This document shows, one piece after another, positions 24,365 to 43,997 of a stretch of DNA of 64,000 nucleotides. This DNA comes from Streptomyces geranii. Its GTDB lineage: Bacteria; Actinomycetota; Actinomycetes; Streptomycetales; Streptomycetaceae. The first letter of the stretch is position 1. Each line of letters starts with the position of its first letter. The stretch is taken from assembly GCF_002954775.1 (NCBI RefSeq), contig NZ_KZ672952.1, forward strand, positions 186,001 through 250,000, read 5' to 3'. Below the pieces are notes generated by a model, which worked only from the letters and a program-made list of their open reading frames with translations, did not search any database and had not been told where the DNA came from. Both the position numbers and the translations under genes were made by a program.

Positions 24365-25797
24365 GGACCGTCGGCGCCCTTGAGGCGAGCGCCGTCCAGC
24401 ACTTCCTCCACCACCTCGTCGAGGCCGACCGGCCCGGGGCACGGCTCCCGGCGCTCCACTCCGTGGCGGAGGAACTGAGCGCACTCGGCGTCCGGCCCGG
24501 GCGGACCGTCATGGTGGCGATGCCGAACGGCGGGGCGTTCACGGCCGTGGTGCTGGCCCTGTTGAGCCATGGCGCGGTTCCGGCGCTGCTGCCACCGTCG
24601 GCTCCGCCGTCCAGGATCGAGCGGATGGCCAGGGCTCTTGGCGCGGACGCCCTCGTGGCGCCGCGTATCTCCGCCGAGCTGCTGGGCGGCGAAGTCCCGC
24701 ACCCCGTCGGCGAGTTGGCGCAGTTCGCGACGCTGCCCGGCGTGACCGGCCAACCCCGCCGCCCCGGCGAGATCATCCTCCTCACCTCCGGCACCTCCGG
24801 GGTGTTCAGCGGCTGTCTGCACCACGTCGACTCCCTGCTGCGCAACGCGGCCCGGCACGCGGGGTCCATCGGCCAGACCGCCGACGACACCGTCCTGATC
24901 AACCTCCCCATGCACTACTCGTACGCCTTCGTCGCCCAACTGCTCGGCACCCTCGTCTCGAGCGGCAGGGCGGTGATCGCGGGCCCGCCGTTCACCCCGG
25001 CGAGCTACCGGCGGACCGTCGAGGAGTACGGGGTCACGGTGTCCTCGCTGACGCCGGCGCTGGTCGAGACCTGGCGCCGGACGGGCCGCCCGCTGCCCGC
25101 ACCCCTGCGTCGGCTCACCGTCGGGGGTGACGCCTTCGGGGCCTCTTCCGTGGCGGACCTGCTGGCCCGCAACCCCGGTCTGGAGCTGTATCTCACCTAC
25201 GGGCTCACCGAGGCGGGCCCCCGCGTCTCCACGCTGGCCGCCCACCTGGAGCCGCCCCGGCGTCATGCCTCGGTGGGGCTCCCTCTTCCCGGTGTCGAGG
25301 TCCGCCTGCGCACGGACGGCCCGGGTGACCGGGTCGGTGAGCTGATCGTCGGGACCGACACGGCGATGCTGCGCAGGGTCGGGCGGCGGGAGCCGGACGC
25401 GGAGCCCGGCCGAGGCGGCACCACGGCCGGCCCAACAGGCCTCGTGAGGACCGCGATCAGTACCGGCGACCTCTTCGAGATGGACGACGACGGTTACCTC
25501 TTCTTCCGCGGCCGACGGCCGAGCTATGTCATCAGCCGGGGCGAGAAGGTCTCGCTGCGGTCGATCTGCGAGATAGCGGAGACGCTGCCCGACGTACAGG
25601 GAGCACAGGCGTGGACGCACGAGAACGACGCGGGTGAGGTCGTCTTCACCCTCGACGTCTACTGCGCGGACGACTCCGTCGACGACCGGGAGATCCGGCG
25701 GCGGCTCGCGAAGGTCCTGCTCCGCAGCGAACAGCCGGCCCGTGTGCTGGTCCACCCGGCCGCCCAACTGAGCTGGCGCAAGTCCGTTGCCAAGTAG
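24361..25797 (+). CDS. cfa5: Acyl-CoA/acyl-ACP ligase (Cfa5-like)
   Basis: A 478-residue adenylate-forming enzyme. The P-loop is 'LLTSGTSGVFSG', differing from the usual TSGTTGxPK by lacking the Lys. Later motifs are 'YLTYGLTEAGPRVS', 'STGDLFEMDDDGYLFFRGR', and a C-terminal catalytic Lys in 'LSWRKSVAK'. In CFA synthesis Cfa5 is proposed to activate the cyclopentenone carboxylate for transfer to Cfa6. GTG 24361 overlaps the cfa4 stop as GTGA. At 478 residues it is shorter than many ligases but shows no obvious break. Confidence 0.85.
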   Translation: MRTVGALEASAVQHFLHHLVEADRPGARLPALHSVAEELSALGVRPGRTVMVAMPNGGAFTAVVLALLSHGAVPALLPPSAPPSRIERMARALGADALVAPRISAELLGGEVPHPVGELAQFATLPGVTGQPRRPGEIILLTSGTSGVFSGCLHHVDSLLRNAARHAGSIGQTADDTVLINLPMHYSYAFVAQLLGTLVSSGRAVIAGPPFTPASYRRTVEEYGVTVSSLTPALVETWRRTGRPLPAPLRRLTVGGDAFGASSVADLLARNPGLELYLTYGLTEAGPRVSTLAAHLEPPRRHASVGLPLPGVEVRLRTDGPGDRVGELIVGTDTAMLRRVGRREPDAEPGRGGTTAGPTGLVRTAISTGDLFEMDDDGYLFFRGRRPSYVISRGEKVSLRSICEIAETLPDVQGAQAWTHENDAGEVVFTLDVYCADDSVDDREIRRRLAKVLLRSEQPARVLVHPAAQLSWRKSVAK

Positions 25798-25809
25798 CGA
25801 AGGCTGACC

Positions 25810-33941
<8,132 letters not shown>

Positions 33942-33945
<4 letters not shown>

Positions 33946-36900
33946 CGCCCGGGCCGCAGCACGGACCCGCCGGTGCCCAGCCCTCGGTGAACGACGCGAC
34001 GGAGACGACCGTGCCCCAGCCCGACCTCGCCGAGGCGCTGCGCCGCAGCCTGCTGTCGAACGAGCAGCTCAGGCGCAGGAACCTCCAACTGGTCGCCGCC
34101 GCGCGGGAACCCGTCGCGGTGGTCGCCATGGCGTGCCGGCTGCCCGGCGGTGTCCGGTCGCCCGAGGAGCTGTGGCGGCTGGTGGCCACCGGGACGGACG
34201 CGGTCGGGGACTTCCCCGGCGACCGGGGCTGGGACCTCGACCTGTTGACCGACCCGGACGACGGCCGCGCCTGGCAGGGCGGGTTCGTCGAGGACGCGGC
34301 CGGTTTCGACGCCGGGTTCTTCGGCATCTCCGACCGGGAGGCGCTGGCGATGGACCCGCAGCAGCGCCTGTTGCTGGAGACCGCGTGGGAGACGGTCGAA
34401 CGGGCCGGAATCGTCCCGGCGGCACTGCGCGACAGCCGGACCGGTGTCTTCGTCGGCACCGCCGCTCAGGCCTATCTGCCCCCGGTCGACCAGCCCGCCC
34501 CGAGTGTCGCCGGGTACCGCCTCCAGGGCGGTCTGACCAGCATCGCGTCCGGCCGTATCGCCTACACGCTGGGCCTGAACGGACCGGCCGTCACCGTGGA
34601 CACCGCCTGCTCCTCGTCCCTGACCGCCCTGCACCTCGCCGTACGGTCGCTGCGCTCCGGGGAGTGCTCGCTCGCCCTCGCCGGTGGCGCGACGGTCATG
34701 GCCACCCCGGAGGTGTTCGTCGAGTTCGGCACGCAGCGGGGGCTCGCCGTGGACGGGCGCTGCAAGGCGTTCGGCGACGGCGCCGACGGCACCGGTTTCG
34801 CCGAGGGCGTGGGCCTGCTGCTCCTGGAGCGGCTGTCCGACGCTCGGGCGAACGGCCATCCGGTGCTCGCGGTGATCCGGGGCAGCGCGATCAACCAGGA
34901 CGGCGCCAGCAACGGCCTGACCGCGCCGAGCGGCCCCGCCCAGGAACAGGTGATCCGGCAGGCGCTCGCCGACGCGGGCGTGGCCGCGTCCGACGTCGAC
35001 GCGGTGGAGGCGCACGGCACCGGCACCGCGCTGGGCGACCCCATCGAGGCGAACGCCCTGATCAACACGTACGGCAGGGACCGGCCCGCCGACCGGCCCC
35101 TGTGGCTCGGCTCGCTGAAGTCCAACATCGGCCACACCCAGGCGGCGGCCGGTGTCGCCGGGGTCATCAAGACGGTCATGGCCCTGCTCCACGGCGAGTT
35201 GCCCAGGACGCTCCACGCCGACGTCCCGTCCACCAAGGTCGACTGGTCGAGGGGGTCGGTACGGCTGCTGGACGGCCACCGCGCCTGGCCGGACCCCGGG
35301 CGGCCCCGCCGTGCCGGGGTGTCCTCGTTCGGCATCTCGGGCACGAACGCCCACCTCGTACTGGAGGAGGCCACCGGACGGGACGGCCGGAGGGAGGCGG
35401 CGGTCGGCCGGGGGCACGGCGAGGCTGGTCCCGGCGCCGGCCGGGGCGAGGGGCGCCACGAGCCCGTACCGGCCGGGACAGCGGGAACGGCAGGAACGGC
35501 AGGAACGGCAGGAGATCCGGGAACGGCGGGAGAACCGGGGCCATCGGGAGAACCCGTTCCGGCCCCGGCTCTCCCGATGGCCCTGCCCGGGATCGTGTGG
35601 CCGTTGTCCGCCGCCTCGGCCGACGGGCTGCGGGCCCAGGCCGCGCGGCTCTCCAGGCTCGCCTCGGACACCTCGGACGCCGGTCTCGGCGCCGTGGGCC
35701 ACGCGCTGGCCACCACCCGGGCACATCTCGACCACCGGGCGGTCGTCACCGCCCCGGACCGCGCCGCCCTGCTCGACGCGCTGGACGCCCTGGCGGACGA
35801 CCGGCCGGCGACGGGCCTCACCCGGGGCGTGCGTGCGGTGACCGGCCGGACCGCGTTCCTGTTCTCCGGCCAGGGCTCCCAGTGGGCAGGCATGGGGCGC
35901 GGACTGTACGCCCACTCCCCGGTGTTCGCCGAGGCACTCGACGAGGCCTGCGCCCACCTCGACCCGCACCTGTCACGCCCCCTGCGCGAGGTGATGTTCG
36001 CCGAGGAGGAGACGGGTGGGGACAGGACAGGTGGGGAGGAGACGGGCGGGGAGGCCGCTCTGCTCGACCGTACGGACTTCACCCAGGCGGCCCTGTTCGC
36101 CCTTGAGGTCGCGCTGTACCGGACCGTCGAACACCTCGGTCTCCGGGCCGACTTCGTCGCCGGTCACTCCATCGGTGAGGTGGCCGCCGCCCATGTCGCC
36201 GGGGTCATGTCCCTGACGGACGCGGCCCGGTTCGTGGCCGCGCGCGGCCGACTCATGCGGTCGCTCCCCGACACGGGCGCCATGATCGCGATCGCCGCCG
36301 GTGAGGAGGAGATCCTGGCCACGCTGGCCGGTCATGAGGAGCGGGTCTCCGTGGCCGCCGTCAACTCGCCGACCTCGACCGTGATCTCGGGCGACCACGA
36401 CACCGTCATCGGCATCGCCGAGCGGTGGCGCGACCGAGGCCGCCGTGTGAACCGGCTGCGCGTGAGCCATGCCTTCCACTCGCCGCACGTCGACGCCGTA
36501 CTCGGCGAACTCGCGGCCGTAGCCTCGGAGTTGAACCTCCGGCCGCCCGCCCTTCCTGTCGTGTCCACCCTCACCGGCACCACCCTGACCTCCGACGAGG
36601 CGTGCTCGCCCGACTACTGGGCCCGCCACGCGCGGGGCTCCGTTCGCTTCACGGACGCCGTCGCCCGGTTGCGGACCCAGGGCGCCACGACCTTCCTGGA
36701 GATCGGACCGGACGCCGTACTGACCGCGCTGGGGCAGGGGCAGACCGGCCCCGCAGGGGACGCCCGTTCCGGGGCGCCCGACCTCGCGTGGACGCCCACC
36801 CTGCGCAGGCGACGCGACGAGGTACGTGTCCTCGGCGCCGCGCTGGCCCGCCTGCACGTCCGGGGAGCCGCACTGGACTGGCCGAAGCTGCTGCCCCGCA

Positions 36901-39900
36901 CTCCCCACACCGATCGGGTGGAGCTGCCCACCTATCCGTTCCAGCACCGGAGTTACTGGCTGCGCACCCCGCCGTCCCGGCAGCGGGTCAGGGCCGACGG
37001 CGCGACCCCGCTGACGCATCCCTTCCTCACGGCGGGGCTCGACGTTGCCGGGAGCGGGGAGCGGTTGTTCACCGGCAGTCTGTGCACCGAGACCCATCCC
37101 TGGCTGAGCGACCACGTGGTGGGCGGCACGGCGACGATCGCCGGTGCCACGACCGCCGAGATCGTCCTGCACGCCGGGAGCGGGCTCGGACACGGCCGCA
37201 TCGACGCGCTCTCCCTGCACACGCCCTTGCCGCTGCCCGACCGCGCCGCTGTCGACATCCAGGTGCGGGTCGGCCCGCCCACAGCCGACGGCGGGCGCCC
37301 GGCGGACTTCTACTTCCGTCTCCCGGACGACCACACCGACAGCGCCAACAGTGTCGATCCGCTCGCCGACGCGGCGTCGCGGTGGACCCGCCACGCCGGC
37401 GGCGTCCTCGCCCCCGCCGACGGCTCCCGCCCCGACTGGCCCGACCTGCGGACCTGGCCGCCGACCGACGCGGAACCCGTCGACCTCGACGCGCTCCACA
37501 AACACCTCGCCGACCAGGACGTCACCCTGGGGCCCGCCTTCCAGAGGATCACGGCGGCCTGGCGGCGCGACGACGGCGTGTACGTGGAGGCCGCCCTGCC
37601 CGAGGACTCCCCCGAGGCAGGTGCCGGACACGCCCTCCACCCGACCCTGCTCGACGCGGGACTCCAGGCGAGCCTCATCGCGACCCTGCCCGCCGCCGAG
37701 GACGAGCGCCGGCCCCGGATGCTCTTCTCCCTCGGCGGCCTGACCCTCCACGACACCAGTGGCGTCACGGCCGTACGCGGCCATCTGTCGACCACGACGG
37801 ACGCCTCGGCACCCGCCGGTCACAGCCGCCACACGCTCCGGCTGGCCGACGCCAACGGCCGGCCCGTCGCCACCGTGGACTCGCTGGAGCTGAGGCCGGT
37901 CGGTACCGGTACGACCGGCCGCGCCCCCCGCCCGTACCACCTGGACTGGCGCGAGTACGTGTCCGACACCAACGCGCCGCAGCGAGGCGTCCGTTGGGTC
38001 GTCTCCGAGGAAAACGCGTCCCGGGTGCGGCGCGGTCTCGCGCTCGCCGACACGGACGTGGACGCGCAGGTCTTCGGGGGCGTCCGCGAGGCCCTCGACG
38101 CCCTGGAGACCGGTCCGGACCACCATGTGACGGTCCTCGCCCACCTGGGCCGTACCGAGCGCCCCGACGCGGACATCCCGTACGACGTCCATGGCGCCGC
38201 CCAGAGCCTTCTCTCCTCCCTCCAGCAGTGGCTGGCCGACGAACGTACCCACGAGCGCAATCTGGTGGTGCTGACCCAGGGCGCGGTCGCCACCGCGGCC
38301 GGTGAGGCTGTCCCCGGGCTCGCCCAGTCGCCGGCGTGGGGGCTGCTGCGTACGACGCAGACCGAGCACCCGGGCCGCTTCGTCCTCCTCGACGTCGACG
38401 GCCGCGACGAGTCCTGGCGGAGCGTCCCGGCGGCGGTGGCGACCGCGCTCGGCAACGGTGAACCCCAACTGGCGCTGCGACGAGGTGAGTTGAAGGTCCC
38501 TCGGCTGGCCAGGGCCGATCTCTCGGCCGCGCTCGCACCCCCGGCAGGACAGCGGGCCTGGCATCTCACCCTCCGCGAACGCCCCACGGGCAGCCTCGAC
38601 GACCTCGTGCTCGCCCCCTCCCCCGAGTCCGAGGCGGCCCTCTCCGCCGGGCAGGTCCGGGTCGCCGTGCGGGCGGCCGGGGTCAGTTTCCGTGACGTCC
38701 TCATCCCGCTGGGCATGTATCCCGGGCCGGGGCGGATCGGCACCGAGTTCTCGGGGGTGGTCGTCGAGGCCGGTCCGGGTGCGGACGGTCTCCGTCCCGG
38801 TGACCGGGTGGCGGGGCTGGTCCCGGGCGGGGCCATGGGCACCCTCGTGGTCGCCGACCACCGTGCGCTCGTCCGGATCCCGGCGGGCTGGACGTTCGCC
38901 GAGGCCGCCACCGTGCCCGCGGCCTTCGTCACCGCCTGGCAGAGCCTGGTGGACGTCTGCGGTCTCGGGCCCGGCGACACGGTGCTCGTGCACGCCGCCG
39001 CCGGAGGGGTCGGCATGGCCGCTGTCCGGATCGCCCGGCACCTCGGCGCGGAGGTCTACGCCACCGCGCATCCCGGCAAGCACGGCACGCTGCGTGCACT
39101 CGGTCTCGACGACTCCCGTATCGCCTCCTCGCGGGACGCCGACTTCGAGGGCAGGTTCCGGGCCGCCACCGGGGGTCGTGGCGTCGATGTCGTCCTGCAC
39201 AGTCTCAGCGGCGAACTCACCGACGCCTCCCTGCGGTTGCTCGCTCCCGGCGGTCGCCTCGTCGACCTGGGCAGGACCGCGCACGGCGGCCCGGACCACC
39301 CCGACGAGCGCCGACTGCCGTACGAACTCCGCATCGACCCCGACCATGTCTCCGGCACCCTGGCCCACCTCGCCGGACTGTTCCGCGACGGCACCCTCAC
39401 CCCGCTGCCCGTCACCGCCCTGGACATCCGCCGGGCACCCGAGGCCCTGCGGCTCATGCGCGACGCGGCCCACACCGGCAAGGTCGTGCTCACGGTTCCC
39501 CGCCCCCTCGACCCGGACGGCACCGTCCTCGTCACCGGCGGCACCGGAACCCTCGGTGCCCTCGTCGCCCGGCACCTGGTCACCGAACACGGGGCCCGGC
39601 ATCTGCTGCTGGCGAGCCGCCGGGGTGCGGACGCCCCCGGTGCCGTGGAACTCCGGGCCGAACTGGCCGCCCTCGGCGCCGAGGTGACGGTCGCCGCCTG
39701 CGACACCGCCGACCCCGACGCCCTGGCCGCGCTCCTCGGCACCGTCCCCGGCGAGCATCCGCTGACCGCCGTGGTGCACACCGCCGGGACCGTGGACCCC
39801 GGGCCCGTGCGGGAGCTGACCGCCGGTCAACTGGCCGGTGTGCTGCGGCCCAAGGCCGACGCCGCTTGGCAGCTGCACCGGCTCACCCGGCAGCTGGACC

Positions 39901-41465
39901 TCGCCGCGTTCGTCCTCTACTCCTCGTCGGTGGGCGTCCTCGGGCTCGCCGGGCAGGGCGGTTACGCCGCCGCCAACACCTTCCTCGACGCCCTCGCCGC
40001 CCACCGCCGCGCGGACGGGCTGCCGGGGACCTCACTGGCCTGGGGGATGTGGGGAGAACGCTCCGCGATGGGCGAGCGGCTCGGCGCTGACGGCATCCAC
40101 CAGGTCCTCGGCGCCGGGCTCGCGCCGATCCCGACCGGGGAGGGGCTGGCCCGGTTCGACGCCGCCGTCACGACCGGCGCCGACAGCCACCTCGCGTCGC
40201 TGATCCCCGCCCGGCTGCGCCTGGACACGCTCCGGGACCTGGGCCTCGTACCCCTGCTGTCGGACCTGACTGCACCATCGGCGTCCCGGTCGGCGGCGGC
40301 GCCCGGTGCGGTCGGGCGGGTCGCGGGGCTGCCGGAGGGCGAACGGCGGCGGTTCCTGCTGGAGTTGGTCACCGATCACGCGGGGGCCGTCCTCAGCCAC
40401 CCCGACCCCGGGTCCCTCGCCGCCGACACCGGGTTCAGGTCTCTGGGCTTCGACTCCGTGACGTCCGTGGAGATGAGCAACAGGCTGGGCGGGGCGACCG
40501 GGCTGAGCCTTCCGGCGACCGCGGTCTTCGACCACCCCACCCCCGGCGCCCTCGCGGACCATCTCGGCGAACTGCTGGCCGACATCGGTGCACCCGTCGC
40601 TCCCACGGAGTCTGGGGCCGACCGACGCGAGCAGCCGCAGGGCGTCCTCGGCGCGCTGCTCCGCCAGGCGGTCGCCCAGGGGCGGGTCACGGAGGGCGTG
40701 GGCGTCCTGGCTGCTGCGGCGCGGCTGCGGCCGGTGTTCTCCCATCCCCCGCTGCCCGAGCACACGCCCGCCGCGACCTGGCTGCGCCGGGCCGGACGGC
40801 CCGTGCTGATCTGCGTGGACTCGTTCATCCCCGCCGCCGCCCACCTCACCTACCAGCGGCTGGCCGTCGCCCTGGAGAGCCGGTACGACATGGCGGCAGT
40901 CCAACTGCCAGGCTACCGCGACGGCGAGCCGCTGCCCGACAGCGCCGACGCCGTGGCCGAGGCCGTGGCCACCGCCGTCGAGAAGTGCGCCGGGGGCGAG
41001 CCGTTCACGCTGGTCGGGTTCTCCACCGGAGGGCTCGTCGCGCACGCCACGGCCCACCGCCTCGCGGCGCGCGGGATCCGGCCCGAGGCCGTCGTCCTGA
41101 TCGACACACTGCCGCCGGGCACCCTCACCACGGCAGCGGCGACCGACATCCTGCGCGAGTGGGCCGAGGCGCAGAACGAGTTCTGGTCCCGCGACGACAC
41201 CGCGCTCACCGCCATGGGCCGGTACCTCGACCTGTTCGGCAACCACTGGACACCGGTCGCCCCGGACACCCCGGTCCATCTCGTCCAGGCGGCCCAGCAG
41301 GTGCCCTCCGCGCCCGACGGGGCCTGGGCCCGGCTGTGGGACGGGCTCGCGACACTCACCACCACCCCGGGCAGCCACTTCGGGCTGCTCACCGACCACG
41401 TCACCGACACCGCCCGCACCCTCACCGGCCTGCTCGGCTCCGACCGGGCGATCCCGGCCGGCTGA
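33942..41465 (+). CDS. cfa7: Modular type I PKS with terminal thioesterase (Cfa7-like)
   Basis: 2507 residues, KS-AT-DH-ER-KR-ACP-TE. KS: Cys223, His358, His398. AT: Ser743 and HAFH 843-846, so malonyl-CoA. DH: His1058, but the HxxxGxxxxP motif ends in Ala1067 instead of Pro; Asp1238 present. ER: 'HAAAGGVG' from 1684. KR: 'GGTGTLG' from 1866 and Tyr2008. ACP: Ser2172. TE: Ser2361 in GFSTGG and His2479. The short N-terminal helix '[20 protein letters not shown]' is a docking segment for Cfa6. ATG 33942 overlaps the cfa6 stop; the long open frame upstream is only the shadow of cfa6. The ER is a feature I recall for the Streptomyces version of the pathway. Low-complexity inserts lie in the KS-AT linker and in the AT. 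Confidence 0.93.
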
Positions 41466-41539
41466 ACGACCATCCCCCGGCCTCGGTCCGGACCGCTCTC
41501 CGTCCCGAGGTCCCGCTCGGCGATCAACTGGAGGAACTC

Positions 41540-43099
41540 ATGTCAATCTTCTCGGACTTCCAGCAGGTCGCGCTCCGGCAACCGGACGCGCCCGCGCTGG
41601 TCGCCCTCGACGACGCCGTGTCGTACGGGACCCTGCTCTCCCTCGCCGACCGGGTCGCCGCCGGGCTGCTGCGGGCCGGGCTGCGCACGGGCGAGCGGGT
41701 CGCGGTGCACCTGTCCAACCGGTACGAGCTGGTCTCGGTCTACTACGCCTGTCTGCGGGTCGGCGCGGTGATCGTGCCGGTGAGCCACAAGCTGTCGGCG
41801 GGCGAGGTGGATCAGCTGGTCGAGGACAGCGCGCCCCGGTTCTACATCGGCGAGGTTGAGGTCCACGAGCCGTGCGCGGCGGTGATCGAGAAGCGGGAGA
41901 CGGTCGAGCGCGCGTGGATCCTCGACTCGCCGGGGACCACGACGACCGAGCCGTGGAGCGGCCTCCTCGCGGACTCCCCCTCCCCCACCGACGACGTCGG
42001 CCCGGACGAACTCGCCGCCATCTTCTACACGTCGGGGACCACCGGGCGGCCCAAGAGCCTCGTGCTGTCCCAGGCCACCCTGGAAGCAGGCCTGGACCTG
42101 ACGGCGGCCCAGGGGGTCGGGCACGCCGACGCCACGTACTACATGATCAACCTGATGAACCCGTGGGGCATCCTCGTGCTGCTCACCTCGTTGCGCCGGG
42201 GCAGTCCGCTGGCCCTGACGCCGACGAACACCCCGGACGTCATCCTGCGCATGCTGCGCACCCACCGTTTCGGCTGGATCGGCGGGGCGCCGACCACCTT
42301 CCGCGCCCTGCTCGCCGAGGCCCGTGCCGCCGCCGAACCGGCGCCCGACCTGACGGGGACGCGGTGTGTGGCTGGCGGCGACGCGTGCCCGATCGAGCTG
42401 AGCCGGGACTTCGCGGGGACCTTCGGTGCCTCCCTGACCGGCGTCTACGGCATGACGGAGACCGCCGCGCCCGTGATCGAACAGCCACGCATCGACGCCG
42501 TCGACGTGCCGTCCATCGGCTGGCCGCTGCCCGGCGTGGAGGTCCGGGTCGACGCCCCGGAGGGTGAGGAGGAGGGCGAGCTGCTGCTGCGTACCCCGTC
42601 CCGGCCCGTGGGGTCGTGGAACGGGTCGGGCGTGGACCTCTTCGACCGTACGGAGTGGCTCGCCAGCGGGGACGTGGTCCGGCGGCGGGAGGACGGCTGT
42701 CTGCTGTTCGTGGGCCGCAGGAAGGACCTGATCATGGTCGAGGGCTATCCGATCTCGCCGCTGGAGATCGAGCAGGCGATCGCCGCGCACCCCGATGTCG
42801 CGGCGGCCCTCGTCTTCGGCGTACCCGACACCCTCACCGGCGAACGAGCGGTCGCCCTGGTCGAGACGGAGCCGGGGCGCACCGTGGAGCCGGCGGCGCT
42901 GCTGGAGCATCTGGCCGGGCGGATCGGCGCGTACAAGCACCCCGGCGAGATCCGTGTCGTCGAGAAACTGCCGGTGCTGCCCAGCGGGAAGCTCGGCCGG
43001 CAGCGGCTGGCGGCCGAGTACACGCCGTCGTCCCGGGCGGACACGACGGTCTCCCCGGGCACGTCGGCCCCGTCGGGCTCGTCGGCGAACTCGGACTGA
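41540..43099 (+). CDS. cfl: Coronafacate ligase-like adenylate-forming enzyme
   Basis: A 519-residue ANL-superfamily ligase: P-loop 'FYTSGTTGRPKS' near residue 162, 'GVYGMTETAAP' near 303, 'SGDVVRRREDGCLLFVGRRK', and the C-terminal catalytic Lys in 'LPSGKLGRQRL'. In Pseudomonas and S. scabiei, Cfl joins coronafacic acid to an amino acid (isoleucine in coronafacoyl-isoleucine) to make the jasmonate-mimicking toxin. ATG 41540 has a strong GGAGGAA at 41530-41536. Its place right after the PKS genes supports the call. The amino-acid preference cannot be read from the sequence. Confidence 0.85.
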   Translation: MSIFSDFQQVALRQPDAPALVALDDAVSYGTLLSLADRVAAGLLRAGLRTGERVAVHLSNRYELVSVYYACLRVGAVIVPVSHKLSAGEVDQLVEDSAPRFYIGEVEVHEPCAAVIEKRETVERAWILDSPGTTTTEPWSGLLADSPSPTDDVGPDELAAIFYTSGTTGRPKSLVLSQATLEAGLDLTAAQGVGHADATYYMINLMNPWGILVLLTSLRRGSPLALTPTNTPDVILRMLRTHRFGWIGGAPTTFRALLAEARAAAEPAPDLTGTRCVAGGDACPIELSRDFAGTFGASLTGVYGMTETAAPVIEQPRIDAVDVPSIGWPLPGVEVRVDAPEGEEEGELLLRTPSRPVGSWNGSGVDLFDRTEWLASGDVVRRREDGCLLFVGRRKDLIMVEGYPISPLEIEQAIAAHPDVAAALVFGVPDTLTGERAVALVETEPGRTVEPAALLEHLAGRIGAYKHPGEIRVVEKLPVLPSGKLGRQRLAAEYTPSSRADTTVSPGTSAPSGSSANSD

Positions 43100-43115
43100 G
43101 GGAGGACTGCCCGTC

Positions 43116-43946
43116 ATGAAGTTCGGCTTCGTCATGTTCCCCACCCGGGACGCCATCGCGCCCGGTGATCTCGGTGTCCTTCTGGAGGACCGTGGCTTCG
43201 AGTCCCTGTTCGTGCCCGACCACACCCACATCCCGGCGGTCACGCCCGAGAAGGACGATGTCGCGGGCCTCGCGCCGGAGTTCAGGAACGGCATGGATCC
43301 GTTCACCGTCCTGGGGGCCCTCGCGCAGGCCACCTCGACCCTGCAGATCGGCACCGCGATCCTGCTGGTCCCGGAGCGCGACCCGATCGTCACCGCCAAG
43401 GCGGTCGCGTCGGTGGACGTGCTCTCCGGCGGCCGGATGAACTTCGGGGTGGGGTCCGGCTGGATCAAGCAGGAGTTGCGCAACCACGGCACGAACCCCG
43501 ACGACCGCTGGCAGGTCATGCGCGAGCGCGTCGAGGCCATGCGGGAGATCTGGACCCACGACATCGCCTCCTACCACGGCGAGTTCGTCGACTTCGCCGA
43601 CATCACGTCCTGGCCCAAGCCCGTCCGGGCACCCCACCCGCCGGTCCTCGTCGGCGGCAACGGCCCCGGCGTCACCGAGCGCGTCCTCGCGTACGGCGAC
43701 GAGTGGATCCCCATGGCCCGGACCGGAGTCCTCGACCAGATCGCCGAGTTCAAGAAGACCGCCCGTAAGCCCGGGAGCGACGAGCCGCTGCCCGTCACCC
43801 TCTTCGGCGGGGAACTCCGCGATGTCGACGCCTACGAGGCGGTGGGCGTCGACCGTGTCCTGATCTGGGTACGGCCCCTCGACACCGCCCGGATGACGAG
43901 AACCGTCGACCGGATCGCGCTCCGCCTCGGCGACCGCCTCCACTGA
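43116..43946 (+). CDS. LLM-class F420-dependent oxidoreductase (CFA-cluster Oxr-like)
   Basis: A 276-residue luciferase-like TIM-barrel protein: 'MKFGFVMFPTRDAI', 'ESLFVPDHTHIP', 'ATSTLQIGTAILLVPERDPI', 'LSGGRMNFGVGSGW', 'PPVLVGGNGPGVTERVL'. Members use reduced F420 or FMN. In S. scabiei an F420-dependent oxidoreductase beside the P450 is needed for correct coronafacoyl structure, probably adjusting a ring double bond. ATG 43116 follows the ligase by 16 bp with GGGAGGA upstream. Cofactor use is inferred from the family. Confidence 0.87.
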   Translation: MKFGFVMFPTRDAIAPGDLGVLLEDRGFESLFVPDHTHIPAVTPEKDDVAGLAPEFRNGMDPFTVLGALAQATSTLQIGTAILLVPERDPIVTAKAVASVDVLSGGRMNFGVGSGWIKQELRNHGTNPDDRWQVMRERVEAMREIWTHDIASYHGEFVDFADITSWPKPVRAPHPPVLVGGNGPGVTERVLAYGDEWIPMARTGVLDQIAEFKKTARKPGSDEPLPVTLFGGELRDVDAYEAVGVDRVLIWVRPLDTARMTRTVDRIALRLGDRLH

Positions 43947-43997
43947 CCCGACCCCTCCCCCAGGAACCACAACCGTCCAGTGAAAGGCGGTCAGCCC

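Noticed and set aside
35461..35580. CRISPR-like or regulatory repeat array
   Set aside because: The repeats are 9-bp in-frame units inside the Cfa7 coding sequence, so a protein linker expansion explains them.
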